Positions 1-9,120 are shown, counted from the first letter of the stretch. The stretch is DNA of 64,000 nucleotides from Picochlorum sp. 'celeri' (GCA_010909725.1 JAACMV010000004.1:930001-994000); one strand, 5' to 3'. Program-made: numbers and translations. Notes: generated from the letters alone by a model not told the origin.

Positions 1-1
1 C

Positions 2-196
2 CCCGAACCCAATTCATTGATTCAATACCTCAAAAATGCAAATATGTCATATGCTGGGAAAATCCTTGAAAATGGACCCACTTCGGGGTGTCTCTGTGGC
101 AGATCTGAAGCTGAGATGCAGATCCAGGCTTTGCCATATATTATCATTATTGAGGCTTTCCCTGGGTACCTAATGATATTTGCCGGTGTGTAGGAT
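2..196 (+). CDS. possible 3' end of an unidentified gene, cut by the window edge
   Basis: A reading frame is open from the window edge to a TAG at 194-196. It would give about 64 residues, with a Cys pair (GCLCGRSE) and a hydrophobic end (ALPYIIIIEAFPG). The AT-rich stretch before position 150 could also be intron, with only the last codons being exon. I do not recognise the product. It precedes the 3' end of the convergent nitrite reductase gene, so a nitrate-assimilation gene would be a natural neighbour, but the residues do not show one. Existence and frame are both uncertain. Confidence 0.25.
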
Positions 197-348
197 GTTT
201 GAATGCATCAAAAGGGTTGATTAAAGACCAAGTAGAGTTGATTTGGCTCAAATTATCACTTTACAAAATCATGTCCAATTCTGAGAAAATCCCATGGGCA
301 ATAGAAATCCCACAATCGACTTGATCCGCCCTCATTGCATTATTATTA

Positions 349-2142
349 TTATTTTGCCCTTGCTCCAAAATGATCAATAAGAATGCGAGACAGGGCTGGA
401 ACAGCATCATCAGCTGGAATGGCCTTTTCGAATTCGGTTGCAAGCTTTGGATTCTCTCCAATTTCTCCTCCAAGGAAGATACGCACACCTTCTACTGCCT
501 TGCCATCCTTCTTTGCAGGGGCACCCATAAGCCCAATATCTCCGACCTGAGCCTGACCACATGAATTTGGACAGCCGGTCCAGTGGATTCGTACGAGACT
601 GGGAATCTCTAAAGTCTCCTCTAGCTCTTGTATGATCTTCATAGCTCTATTTTTGGTCTCAATTAATGCCAAGCCACAAAACTGGGCTCCTGTACATGAT
701 ACAAGTCCCCGCATCAAGTTTCCTGGCATAATTTCAAACTTTTTGAAAATTTCTTCGCTCTGTAATGCTGGAATATCGGATTCGTCAACATTAGGAATGA
801 CCACATTTTGCTCTACGCTCACGCGTACTGTACCGTCACCGTACTTTTCACACACATTGGCCAAATCAACGAAATCCTTGGCAACCAGCCTTCCTGCTGG
901 AATACATGCCCCAACCCAGTATTTTCCCTTTTGCTTCTGCGGATGGATACCCACAATATCCCGTCTTTGAAATTCTGTATCATACGTGACATAAACTTCC
1001 CCTGGAAGGTCTTCCAAGCCCATATGCTGAGCAATCATCTTGCGGAATTCTTTGACACCAATAGCTTCAACCAACCACATCAGTCTTGCTTTCTGGCGGT
1101 CCAATCTCTCTCCATGGTCCCTAAAGACTTCCATGAGAGCTATACAATAGGGTGTCACCTGGTCAGGGGTGATGAACGTGTCGCCAGGGATGCTCATGGT
1201 GTTTCTCTTGATGCTGAAATACCCACCAAGCTCTACATTGAATCCCACCTGTCCATCTGGCCCAACCACAGCTTTCAACCCAACATCATTGATATGACAA
1301 TGAGCAAAATCATCTCTACTTGTAGAGATACCCACATTGATTTTGCGGGGAAGATTGGTAAGTGCTGCATTGCCCTTGCCATGGTTGGTAACGACATCAT
1401 TCAGTTCTTGAACAAGAGGCCTTGAATCAATCAGCTCTTCCGGGTCAATACCAGCTATTGGAGATCCTGTTATATTTCTAATATTATCCATACCACTCAT
1501 CAAACTACTCAGACCAACATCACGAAGTGTCTCAATCACTCTATCAGCATCATCAAGTGGAATCCCTCTGAGCTGAATATTTGCCCTCGTCGTCACATCA
1601 CCACAACCATCCTCACCATACGGTTCAATGCATGCAGCCAAAGATCTCAGCTGATTGGCATCAAGAACACCATTCGGTACCTTGAGCCGCATCATAAATT
1701 TACCAGGAGTCCTCTTTGCCCTATGAAACAACCCTGCCCACTTCATTCTGATATCCACATCATCCAAATTCAAATCTTCCCAAGCAACATCACCCTTTCG
1801 TAGCATCTTGGCAAGGTCTTCCACCTCATCCCACATGGTACTCCCGCATTTCTTGGCCTTGATCTTTTCAAATTTGTTGGATTTTTTATTCCCCAGGATA
1901 CGCAGCTGTGTCTCTTCTGGAAGATACCTGAGGCCACTCTTCTCCATATCGATATTCTGCTCATCCTTGAGCTGTTCAAGCGAGGGAGAAGAATCAACAT
2001 GTTGCGATTCGCATGCCTGTCGTGCCAATCGTGTTGGACATTCTTGCCTTCTTCTTCTCCTGGAAAGTGGTACACTGCCATATTTGGTAGCAGCAGTTGG
2101 TCTCATTGTTACTCTCTGACGTCGTACGCAGTCTGTTGTCAA
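349..2142 (-). CDS. NII: ferredoxin-nitrite reductase, plastid
   Basis: Reduces nitrite to ammonium in the chloroplast with six electrons from ferredoxin, using siroheme and a 4Fe-4S cluster. The 597-residue frame is intact and close to the usual plant length. The cluster/siroheme cysteines are visible as SCTGAQFC and TGCPNSC near residues 480-530. Both ferritin-like NIR_SIR halves are present, including the TTRANIQLRGI segment of the substrate site. The first 30-40 residues are Arg/Ser/Thr-rich, as in a transit peptide. A second in-frame ATG lies at 2106 (MRPTAATK) and could be the true start. The gene is divergent from the molybdate transporter across a 325-bp spacer packed with inverted repeats. 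A TGTAA poly(A)-type signal lies about 85 nt past the stop. No intron is needed. Confidence 0.95.
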   Translation of the reverse strand: MTTDCVRRQRVTMRPTAATKYGSVPLSRRRRRQECPTRLARQACESQHVDSSPSLEQLKDEQNIDMEKSGLRYLPEETQLRILGNKKSNKFEKIKAKKCGSTMWDEVEDLAKMLRKGDVAWEDLNLDDVDIRMKWAGLFHRAKRTPGKFMMRLKVPNGVLDANQLRSLAACIEPYGEDGCGDVTTRANIQLRGIPLDDADRVIETLRDVGLSSLMSGMDNIRNITGSPIAGIDPEELIDSRPLVQELNDVVTNHGKGNAALTNLPRKINVGISTSRDDFAHCHINDVGLKAVVGPDGQVGFNVELGGYFSIKRNTMSIPGDTFITPDQVTPYCIALMEVFRDHGERLDRQKARLMWLVEAIGVKEFRKMIAQHMGLEDLPGEVYVTYDTEFQRRDIVGIHPQKQKGKYWVGACIPAGRLVAKDFVDLANVCEKYGDGTVRVSVEQNVVIPNVDESDIPALQSEEIFKKFEIMPGNLMRGLVSCTGAQFCGLALIETKNRAMKIIQELEETLEIPSLVRIHWTGCPNSCGQAQVGDIGLMGAPAKKDGKAVEGVRIFLGGEIGENPKLATEFEKAIPADDAVPALSRILIDHFGARAK

Positions 2143-2225
2143 TAAAAGCGTTATAGTAATATTTATTTCTCATTAGGTGCTTGCCTGAGGCTGATAATGA
2201 TGAGATTCGCCTCCCAAGGTTTCGA

Positions 2226-2272
2226 GTGAGTCTGCAGACTCACACTCACGGTGGTGAGTGCGTGAGACTCAC
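2226..2272. promoter_or_regulatory. array of GTGAG/CTCAC inverted repeats in the NII-MOT1 divergent promoter
   Basis: Six copies of one half-site lie in 47 bp: GTGAG at 2226, CTCAC at 2239, CTCAC at 2245, GTGAG at 2254, GTGAG at 2262, CTCAC at 2268. They form a perfect 18-nt palindrome (GTGAGTCTGCAGACTCAC, 2226-2243), a 7+7 inverted repeat with a 4-nt spacer (2243-2260) and a 5+5 repeat with a 1-nt spacer (2262-2272). The array is central between two divergent genes of one pathway. Paired half-sites suggest a dimeric DNA-binding protein; the factor is unknown, and the role is inferred from position and symmetry. Confidence 0.5.
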
Positions 2273-2467
2273 CTTGTTCTTCCGTCGAGAAACCCTTGAT
2301 CGAGGTTACCTTAACAATGAGGCCTTCAAGAATTTGCATTATATTATATCGCTTGATTGAGATGGATTTCATGCAGTAAAGAAATCTGCAGAGGAGGATG
2401 TAATTGCTGCACACAACTCTCTCTCTCTCTTTATTTATGTGCAATACCAGAAGAAGATATATAGAAG

Positions 2468-4036
2468 ATGGAGCGCTTCAGGGTAGCTGGTGTGGCTTCT
2501 GTGAAAAGGATGGTATCTCATGTGTCAACATCAGAAATATCAGGTGCTTTGGGAGATTTAGGAACATTCCTTCCTTTGGTTGTGGGGCTTACTCAAGAAG
2601 TTGGTTTGGACCTGGGAACAACTCTGCTCTTCTCTGGAATTTACAATGTGCTGACTGGATTCTTGTTTGATATTCCAATGCCAGTGCAGCCCATGAAAAC
2701 AATTGCTGCTGTAGCTTTGTCTGGTAATGGTTTGACGATTCCTCAAATCATGGCTGCTGGTATTTTTGTGTCTGCTTGTGTTCTTGTGCTTGGAGGGACT
2801 GGACTGATGGGTTTGGCAACACGGATGACTCCTCTGCCTGTTATTCGTGGTATGCAGCTCGGGGTGGGGCTAGCATTGTCTCAAAAAGGATTTCAGTATA
2901 TTTGGTATCAAGACGGGTCATCGCAAGATGGGATGAATGGTGTTTGGGGGCTGAGTGGAATCTTTGTGGGCATGTTTTTCATCGTCTTTATTCTTTTGAG
3001 TGTGTACAATGAGGTGGATGCTCAGGGATCTGTAGAATCTACTAGAGATGATCAAAAGATTGGTCAACGTAGTGATAATGGCAAGCCTTCCACGAGTGTC
3101 ATGACGGGCGATGAGGATCATTGTACTGAGGAATCTCCTCCAGTAGTCATTGTTCCAATACCAGAAGAGCATAGGATGCATTGGAGCGCTCAATGTATGG
3201 AAAGTTTAGAAAAGAAAATACTCAAGCCTTTATATTTCTGTGGGGACAAGGCTAGTGAAGCTTGTGGGGAGCATGGCAACACAGCACAACTGCTTCCTCA
3301 GAATAATTCATGTGGATGTTCTCCTTTGCCAGCGGGGTCGAAACGAAACATACCAGCGGCATTTATTATAGTGCTGATAGGAATTATACTCAGTATAGCT
3401 TTTAATCCTTCAATCGTGAATGGTCTTTCGCTGGGTCCCTCCAAGCCATCTGTCATTATTCCACAGGGGGATGACTGGAGAAGTGGTATATTAAAGGCAG
3501 GTTTGCCACAGCTTCCACTTACGCTGTTGAATTCAGTGATATCAGTGACACAACTGGCAAATGAATGGTTCCCTGATAGATACTCGAGGCCTGGATCGAT
3601 AGCAACATCCGTTGGGCTCATGAATTTGGTGGGCTGTTGGTTTGGAGCCATGCCAAGTTGCCATGGAGCTGGAGGACTGGCCGCTCAGGTCAGATTTGGT
3701 GCACGATGGGGTACCGCGCCTGTTTTACTTGGGTGCTTCAAAGTTTTCTTAGCGTTGATGTTTGGATCGTCTTTGTTGGTCTTGCTTCAAGACTTTCCCT
3801 TGGCAATGCTTGGAGCCATGCTTGTTTTCTCTGGAATAGAACTTGCCTCTGTTGCAAAGGGTCAAAAGGGCCCTCGAGGCCTTGCAATAATGTTTTTAGT
3901 AGCATCCATTGGTCTAGCTACAAAAAATATCGCTATAGGCGTTGTCACGGGACTTTGTTGTGCATACATACTGGCAATCTGGGATGCTTGCCTTGCTGGA
4001 GTTATTTATTTGAAAAAGAAATACCTTGTTACATAA
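2468..4036 (+). CDS. MOT1: molybdate transporter, MOT1 family
   Basis: High-affinity molybdate permease of the MOT1 family (related to SulP carriers), which supplies molybdenum for the cofactor of nitrate reductase. The frame is 522 residues with no intron. Both family signatures are visible: PMPVQPMKTIAAVAL near residue 75 and LPQLPLTLLNSVISVTQLAN near residue 350. About ten hydrophobic segments flank a long hydrophilic insertion (about residues 180-290) rich in Ser, Asp and Glu with a small Cys group (SCGCSPL). The stop codon is one base from the stop of the convergent CNX2 gene, so the two transcripts must overlap. It shares a promoter region with nitrite reductase, which fits joint control by nitrogen supply. 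Confidence 0.93.
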   Translation: MERFRVAGVASVKRMVSHVSTSEISGALGDLGTFLPLVVGLTQEVGLDLGTTLLFSGIYNVLTGFLFDIPMPVQPMKTIAAVALSGNGLTIPQIMAAGIFVSACVLVLGGTGLMGLATRMTPLPVIRGMQLGVGLALSQKGFQYIWYQDGSSQDGMNGVWGLSGIFVGMFFIVFILLSVYNEVDAQGSVESTRDDQKIGQRSDNGKPSTSVMTGDEDHCTEESPPVVIVPIPEEHRMHWSAQCMESLEKKILKPLYFCGDKASEACGEHGNTAQLLPQNNSCGCSPLPAGSKRNIPAAFIIVLIGIILSIAFNPSIVNGLSLGPSKPSVIIPQGDDWRSGILKAGLPQLPLTLLNSVISVTQLANEWFPDRYSRPGSIATSVGLMNLVGCWFGAMPSCHGAGGLAAQVRFGARWGTAPVLLGCFKVFLALMFGSSLLVLLQDFPLAMLGAMLVFSGIELASVAKGQKGPRGLAIMFLVASIGLATKNIAIGVVTGLCCAYILAIWDACLAGVIYLKKKYLVT

Positions 4037-4037
4037 T

Positions 4038-5444
4038 TCACCCACCAATTTTAACCATAGGTCTATTTTTAAGAGTATGGAGGATGTCCATACCGGCATG
4101 TGCTGCTTTCTTCCTGTCCACAGCTGCTGATACAACAGCAAGCAAGTCTTCGTCTGTGGCCCCTTCCCTGAGGGCATCAAGCAGACTCACCTCATTATTG
4201 CCAAAAAGGCACACTTTAATGTTTCCATCAGCCATCAGACGTACTCTGTTGCAGTCACCGCAAAACGTTGAGGTCATAGACGTGATGAATGATACACTGC
4301 CCTTGAAACCAGGGACACGGAAGTTTTTAGCCACCTCTCCATGCCCATCTGCAAAGCGAACCAAACCATCTCCAGACGTCGCCTTGGCGTAGGTATTCAC
4401 CGCTTTGAACATTTCTTTATATGATACGAGTTTTTCAGTAGACCATACATTTCCATCGAATGGCATGTACTCTATGAATCTAACATTGACATTCTTGTTC
4501 CTTGTGAGCTCCACAAAGTCTAGTATTTCATCATCATTGACACCCTTCATGACGACGACATTTATTTTCACTGGATTGTATCCAAGATCTAGTGCTTTAT
4601 TAATGCTGTCAAGGACCCTTTCATGACCTTTTCGTCTAGTCATTTGCTCGAAACGAGCAGGCTTGAGTGTGTCCAGAGAGAGGTTTATCAAAGACAAACC
4701 AGCATCTTTCAACTGTTCAAGTGACCGAGATAAGACTAACCCATTCGAAGTTATTCCTACATCCTTGATGCCTTCAATTGAAGAGATTTGTTTCACTATG
4801 TTTGCTAAATCCTTTCGAATGGTAGGTTCTCCTCCAGTAAGGCGAACCTTGTTGACCCCAGCAAGGGCAAACAGCTCGACCAGTTTGACAATCTCCTCCG
4901 TATTCAAAAGATGACCATGGGGAGTTAAATCCACTCCTTCTTCCGGCATGCAATACAAGCACCGCAGATTGCACTTTTCCGTCAATGAAATTCGGAGATA
5001 CGAATGCCTCCGAGCGTGAGAATCCACAAGAGACCTGTGCAACAACCACTCTTTGAATGACAAACTCTGCACACCTCGTCCTCCCCTCATCTCCTTTTCA
5101 TAAGCTTCTCGAGATATTTGGACACAGTCCCTCCAGTCCATGACCGACTGCTCTGTGGGCAAAGGCTGCTTTTTGGCCTGCAACTTGAGCACTCGGTGCA
5201 TCTCCTCTACAGATGGTAACGTCCGGCGCCACGCCTCTAGTGTTGACCGATTAAGAGCATTGCCTGCAGGAGTATATGATGAATGAATTCTGAAGACTGA
5301 CGGCGATGCATGCTGTTCCCTTGATACTGATGTGGGCCCTGAGACGTGGGTATGTGGTTCCACCAGACCAGCAACTGAAACGGGCTTGAGGAAGCAATTC
5401 CGCAAGAAGCAAATGCCAATATCCCTTCCTTTGCGTGTTATCAT
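4038..5444 (-). CDS. CNX2: GTP 3',8-cyclase (MoaA/CNX2), molybdenum cofactor synthesis
   Basis: Radical-SAM enzyme for the first step of molybdopterin synthesis; in plants it acts in mitochondria. The 468-residue frame has the N-terminal cluster motif CNLRCLYC near residue 160, the SAM-binding TGGEP, and the C-terminal second-cluster cysteines (FCGDC and, 14 residues on, C in KVCLFG). It ends in the conserved double glycine needed for catalysis. The roughly 150 residues before the radical-SAM core are longer than a typical mitochondrial presequence and contain a region (SVMDWRDCVQISREAYE) I cannot assign. A TTACA (TGTAA on this strand) sits 5-9 nt past the stop, inside the end of MOT1. Together with NII and MOT1 it forms a nitrate/molybdenum block. 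Confidence 0.95.
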   Translation of the reverse strand: MITRKGRDIGICFLRNCFLKPVSVAGLVEPHTHVSGPTSVSREQHASPSVFRIHSSYTPAGNALNRSTLEAWRRTLPSVEEMHRVLKLQAKKQPLPTEQSVMDWRDCVQISREAYEKEMRGGRGVQSLSFKEWLLHRSLVDSHARRHSYLRISLTEKCNLRCLYCMPEEGVDLTPHGHLLNTEEIVKLVELFALAGVNKVRLTGGEPTIRKDLANIVKQISSIEGIKDVGITSNGLVLSRSLEQLKDAGLSLINLSLDTLKPARFEQMTRRKGHERVLDSINKALDLGYNPVKINVVVMKGVNDDEILDFVELTRNKNVNVRFIEYMPFDGNVWSTEKLVSYKEMFKAVNTYAKATSGDGLVRFADGHGEVAKNFRVPGFKGSVSFITSMTSTFCGDCNRVRLMADGNIKVCLFGNNEVSLLDALREGATDEDLLAVVSAAVDRKKAAHAGMDILHTLKNRPMVKIGG

Positions 5445-5876
5445 TATAATTATCTATATCACACGATCTGTGGTGCATTGTGAGTAAAAAGATTCATAAA
5501 AGGGTTTTCAAAACCCTTTTACGAGTGGCTCAAATCCTCATGATCACGAGTCCGGTACCCTCAAATATGAGTTCGACCCTCGACCAAGGGTCACCCGCAT
5601 CTCCCATCAAAGGCATCTTACGACAGAACCACTCAGCGTATCCAGAGTGCGGTGCTCACATTTGGTACGGGACTCAAATATCAAGATTGTGGATTTTCGG
5701 CATATCCCATTGACAATCCCATTGAAAGAATTTTCTTCTGCCGGAAGAATACGATGACTCTATTATTATAACACACAAAATGACCCTTAAACATGCATGA
5801 GTCGTCTCGATCTTTATAGCACGCCCCCCCAACTCTGACTTGGGTGCTCCAGGCAGCTTGTATCCAGCCAGTGGTC
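5445..5876. other. intergenic region with two inverted repeats
   Basis: Divergent spacer between CNX2 and the kinase. It holds a near-perfect 23-nt hairpin at 5498-5520 (arms AAAAGGGTTTT and AAAACCCTTTT around a single C) and a 6+6 hairpin at 5575-5592 (GACCCT...AGGGTC). A GTTCGACCC string resembles a tRNA B box, but no cloverleaf can be folded around it. No gene seen. Confidence 0.5.
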
Positions 5877-7121
5877 ATGGGTAATTGTTTGACAATGACT
5901 GCGGACGATGGATATGGTGGACATAGAAACTGGGACTCACATCCGGCCAAACAACAGTGGATTGAGATTCATGAATTGGGATATGGGTCCTTTTCAAAAG
6001 TTGTCTTGGCCAAGCATGCTTTTGAAAAAAAGAGGGTGGCTGCCTTGAAAGTTGTGTTTATAGATGACCCGGAGCTGGATATTTCTACTGCAGAATCGTT
6101 GATTCAAGAGTCGATATTACTGCAAGAATTGGATCATCCCAATATCGTAAAGTGCTACAGTGTTATCCCCTCACCCAAAGTGTTGGTTTTTGAGCTGGAA
6201 TATCTCAAAGGGTGCAATGTGTTTGAAGGTCTATACTTCTTAAGGAACACATACAGTGAGAGAGATGCAGCGAAAATTTTTATACAGGTGGCTAAAGCAG
6301 TACAATACTTGCACTCCAAAGGGATTGTGCATAGAGATGTTAAACCAGAGAATGTCGTGTTTGCTGAAAAACTACCAGAGCAGCAGACTGCCCTATCTAT
6401 CGGCACTATTCCGACTGTGAAATTGTTGGATCTCGGTTTGGCAATGAGATACAATCCAAATACTAAATCATCGGGGTGTTTGGGGAGTGCTGGGTTCATT
6501 TCACCAGAGGTTATCAGGGGTGGTCAACACACACCTGCCATGGACATGTATGGATTGGGAGTTCTCTTGTTTGTCATGTTGGTAGGAAGAAAACCTTGGG
6601 ATATACAGCAGTGTGAGAAATTGGCGTATCATAATATCCCGATAAAGGATGCACCAGGTCTGAAGGATCCTAGATGGCTTGATTTGTCTCCTGATGCGAA
6701 ACATTTACTCATGGGAATGCTAACTCCAGATCCTTCAGCACGATTTACTGCAGAGCAAGTCTTGCAGCATGAATGGATTGAAACAGAAGGAGGAATAATA
6801 ATTCGTCATCTGGGCAAGAGTATTGCCCTGGGTGCAGTGACAGTAGCAGAAATGCGACGACTGAGATGTATAAACAAAGGATTGTCAGCCATCGATCAGG
6901 AGAATGATGACAGTCTTGCCAACTCTCAGAGCAAGCAAAAATACTTGGATGCCTTGGATAGATCCATACACAAAGAAAAAAGTATGCACGGAAGTAATAG
7001 TTTTGTGGGGATGATGGCAAGAACTCTCGCCACAAGGAGCTTCAGTATGGCACATGATACCGGCAAAAGTGTCCATGAGAGTGTCATCTTGGGAGGGTCC
7101 ACCAGGAAAGGCACATTTTAA
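5877..7121 (+). CDS. protein kinase (CaMK-like) with N-terminal acylation signal
   Basis: A 414-residue Ser/Thr kinase without introns. The only ATG in a good position gives MGNCLT, a classic N-myristoylation plus palmitoylation signal, so the protein is probably membrane-anchored. Kinase landmarks: GYGSFSKV loop, AALKVV lysine, HRDVKPENVVF catalytic loop, then DLG in place of DFG and SPE in place of APE. The insert between catalytic loop and DLG is long. The layout is closest to the CaMK/CDPK group, but there are no EF hands. The Ser-rich tail of about 100 residues (SNSFVGMMARTLATRSFS) has no recognised domain and may be phosphorylated. Substrate unknown. It converges on the PYROXD1-like gene across a CT/TA microsatellite (about 7159-7196). 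Confidence 0.88.
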   Translation: MGNCLTMTADDGYGGHRNWDSHPAKQQWIEIHELGYGSFSKVVLAKHAFEKKRVAALKVVFIDDPELDISTAESLIQESILLQELDHPNIVKCYSVIPSPKVLVFELEYLKGCNVFEGLYFLRNTYSERDAAKIFIQVAKAVQYLHSKGIVHRDVKPENVVFAEKLPEQQTALSIGTIPTVKLLDLGLAMRYNPNTKSSGCLGSAGFISPEVIRGGQHTPAMDMYGLGVLLFVMLVGRKPWDIQQCEKLAYHNIPIKDAPGLKDPRWLDLSPDAKHLLMGMLTPDPSARFTAEQVLQHEWIETEGGIIIRHLGKSIALGAVTVAEMRRLRCINKGLSAIDQENDDSLANSQSKQKYLDALDRSIHKEKSMHGSNSFVGMMARTLATRSFSMAHDTGKSVHESVILGGSTRKGTF

Positions 7122-7210
7122 GAAACACGCACGTGCTATATGACCAAATGCATGTTACTTTTCTCTCTCTCTCTCTCTCTTTCTATGTATATATATGAAT
7201 CATAATGCTG

Positions 7211-8716
7211 TCAATCAAATACGTCATCGATGCCAACATCTGGATCCAGAATATCAGCCCCAAATGCTGAGACATCAATACCGTCCAAGATGAGGTTTTC
7301 CAGTGTTTCCTCCAAGCCTGTCTCTCCAATACATATGGCACCTCGTACTCGACCATCTTGTATAACTACACGAACAAAATTTCTATCAGGATGAGTTCCT
7401 GCGACTCTACTGTACAGGCGAATACTATCATCTGCGCCATCATCATGCTCAAGTTTCTGACCATTATAGCATCCAAGGAAGATCACACGCTTGCCTAAAA
7501 ACCGCGTCACGTGCACAAACATCTCAAAAGGCAGATCAGAGGCCATTTGATCCTCCACACCGAGCATACAGTGAGCAGCCCGGAGTCCCATGGACCTTGC
7601 CTGAGACCACAGTCTCATTTGAAACCAAGGCGTCTTGCTATCATCAACGAGAGTGCATGCATCGCCGGCAGCATAGACATCTGGTACCGATGTCTTCATA
7701 CTGGTATCCACCAGAATTCCACCATCATGCGGGGATCGATGCACAGAGGGTGGGACCCATGCCACTGCAGGGGCAGGGTCCACTCCAATGGCGCTCACCA
7801 CCATATCGACACTATATTCCTTTCCATTCGAGAGCACAACCATGATTTTGTCATCTCCGATTCTCCTAGACAACTCCAATACTTCACAATTTGTTTCTAT
7901 ATGAAGGCGTTTCGCCTCATTTGCCTGCGGCAGGTTTGTGAGGATGTCCTGTGTCCACTTGGGGCCAGCAGAGGACCCAGCACCCACTTTTAGATAGGTG
8001 CCGTCCTTTCGAGAAGAAGGTTGTTCATCAGCACGTGTCGACGAACTTCGAAGGTATTGGAGTTCTTCCAATAAAAATGCCCCAACTTCCCCATCAAAAA
8101 ATGCATCTCCAATTTGCTCATGCCGAACTATCCAGTATGTTTCAATACCACGAATTGCTGCTCTGCACACACACACAGACACACTCAATCGTTGCTCTGT
8201 TGAAACCTCAAACACCAACATATGATATATCATTGAAACATAGAACCAAACGTACATAATATCAAGTGCTATACCACCATTTCCCACCACCATGAGAGAT
8301 GTGCAGCGTTGTAACTGTTCATTCATCGAGGCAATGCTATCTGTATCCCGCAACACGGTCACCAGGTCACTGTCTAAAACCCTTTTCGGAGATGCTCCTG
8401 TGCATATACATAACGTATCATACGACATGCTTGCCCCTGACGCCAGCGTTAACACCTTGCGCTCCACATCAACACTAGAAACCATGCCATGAATGCTCTT
8501 CACATTCCTCAGATGAGAAAACGCCGATTCCCCACACTCCAATGCCACATCAACCTCCTCGACATTCTCTGAGATCACTTGTACCACTTTACTCCTCTTC
8601 AACAGCGCATCCGAAGAAACAAGAAACACCTCATCATCCTTGGACATTCTCCCCAGCTCTTCTGCACAAGTCACCCCAGCCACTCCTCCTCCAACCACAA
8701 CATGCCTCCGACCCAT
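7211..8716 (-). CDS. PYROXD1: PYROXD1-like FAD/NAD-dependent oxidoreductase
   Basis: Flavoprotein of the class I pyridine-nucleotide disulfide oxidoreductase fold, like PYROXD1, which in animals protects the tRNA ligase complex from oxidation. Exons 8256-8716 and 7211-8162 give 470 residues. The FAD motif VVVGGGVAGVTCAEEL is at the N-terminus, the NAD motif VVGNGGIALDI near residue 145, and the second FAD motif VYAAGDAC near residue 350. No redox CxxC is seen, as in PYROXD1. An intron at 8163-8255 (93 nt, GTACGT...GTGCAG) is open in frame; unspliced it would add 31 residues in the middle of the NAD site. Splicing restores GNGGIALDI-IAAIRGIET, which matches the family. The start is ATG 8716. 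Confidence 0.88.
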   Translation of the reverse strand: MGRRHVVVGGGVAGVTCAEELGRMSKDDEVFLVSSDALLKRSKVVQVISENVEEVDVALECGESAFSHLRNVKSIHGMVSSVDVERKVLTLASGASMSYDTLCICTGASPKRVLDSDLVTVLRDTDSIASMNEQLQRCTSLMVVGNGGIALDIMYVWFYVSMIYHMLVFEVSTEQRLSVSVCVCRAAIRGIETYWIVRHEQIGDAFFDGEVGAFLLEELQYLRSSSTRADEQPSSRKDGTYLKVGAGSSAGPKWTQDILTNLPQANEAKRLHIETNCEVLELSRRIGDDKIMVVLSNGKEYSVDMVVSAIGVDPAPAVAWVPPSVHRSPHDGGILVDTSMKTSVPDVYAAGDACTLVDDSKTPWFQMRLWSQARSMGLRAAHCMLGVEDQMASDLPFEMFVHVTRFLGKRVIFLGCYNGQKLEHDDGADDSIRLYSRVAGTHPDRNFVRVVIQDGRVRGAICIGETGLEETLENLILDGIDVSAFGADILDPDVGIDDVFD

Positions 8717-9120
8717 GTGCAAGTTTATACGAGTAAAGTATATTTATACTGATAAGAAGATACGTAACAGCGTATGATAGATGTAAAGTAACACACAGCA
8801 AGGCTCAAAAAACACATGTGTGTGTTCACATGCAGACTCAATCGTTCAGAAACCCATCTTCAAAACCCCCGACCTATTACCCATAAGGGATGCGTGCGGA
8901 TATATTTTTAGGAAATTTTTAGAAAATCGAGGAGATTCATCATCATAGATGCAGACATGTCAGAAACGTCCTTAATTGAATGGATTTGAATTCTTTTTCT
9001 GCAACGTGCCGTATCCCATGTTTCATCCCCAAAGCGCCACAAAACTCCACTTTTCCTACCAAATTTATTTCTATTCGAGTGTCGGATAAATCGGAAGGTC
9101 TTGCGCATATTCCTTCCGAG

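Noticed and set aside
808..1425. 205-codon plus-strand frame
   Set aside because: Antisense to nitrite reductase, no family features.
5560..5600. tRNA B-box-like GTTCGACCC
   Set aside because: No T-stem pairing of 5 bp, no A box at the right distance and no cloverleaf.
7159..7196. CT/TA microsatellite between two convergent genes
   Set aside because: Simple repeat in 3' UTR space; no reason to give it a function.
8163..8255. 31 extra residues in frame in the PYROXD1-like protein (CA-rich)
   Set aside because: They are bounded by GTACGT and GTGCAG, interrupt the NAD site and have no counterpart in the family, so this is an unspliced intron and not a protein insert.
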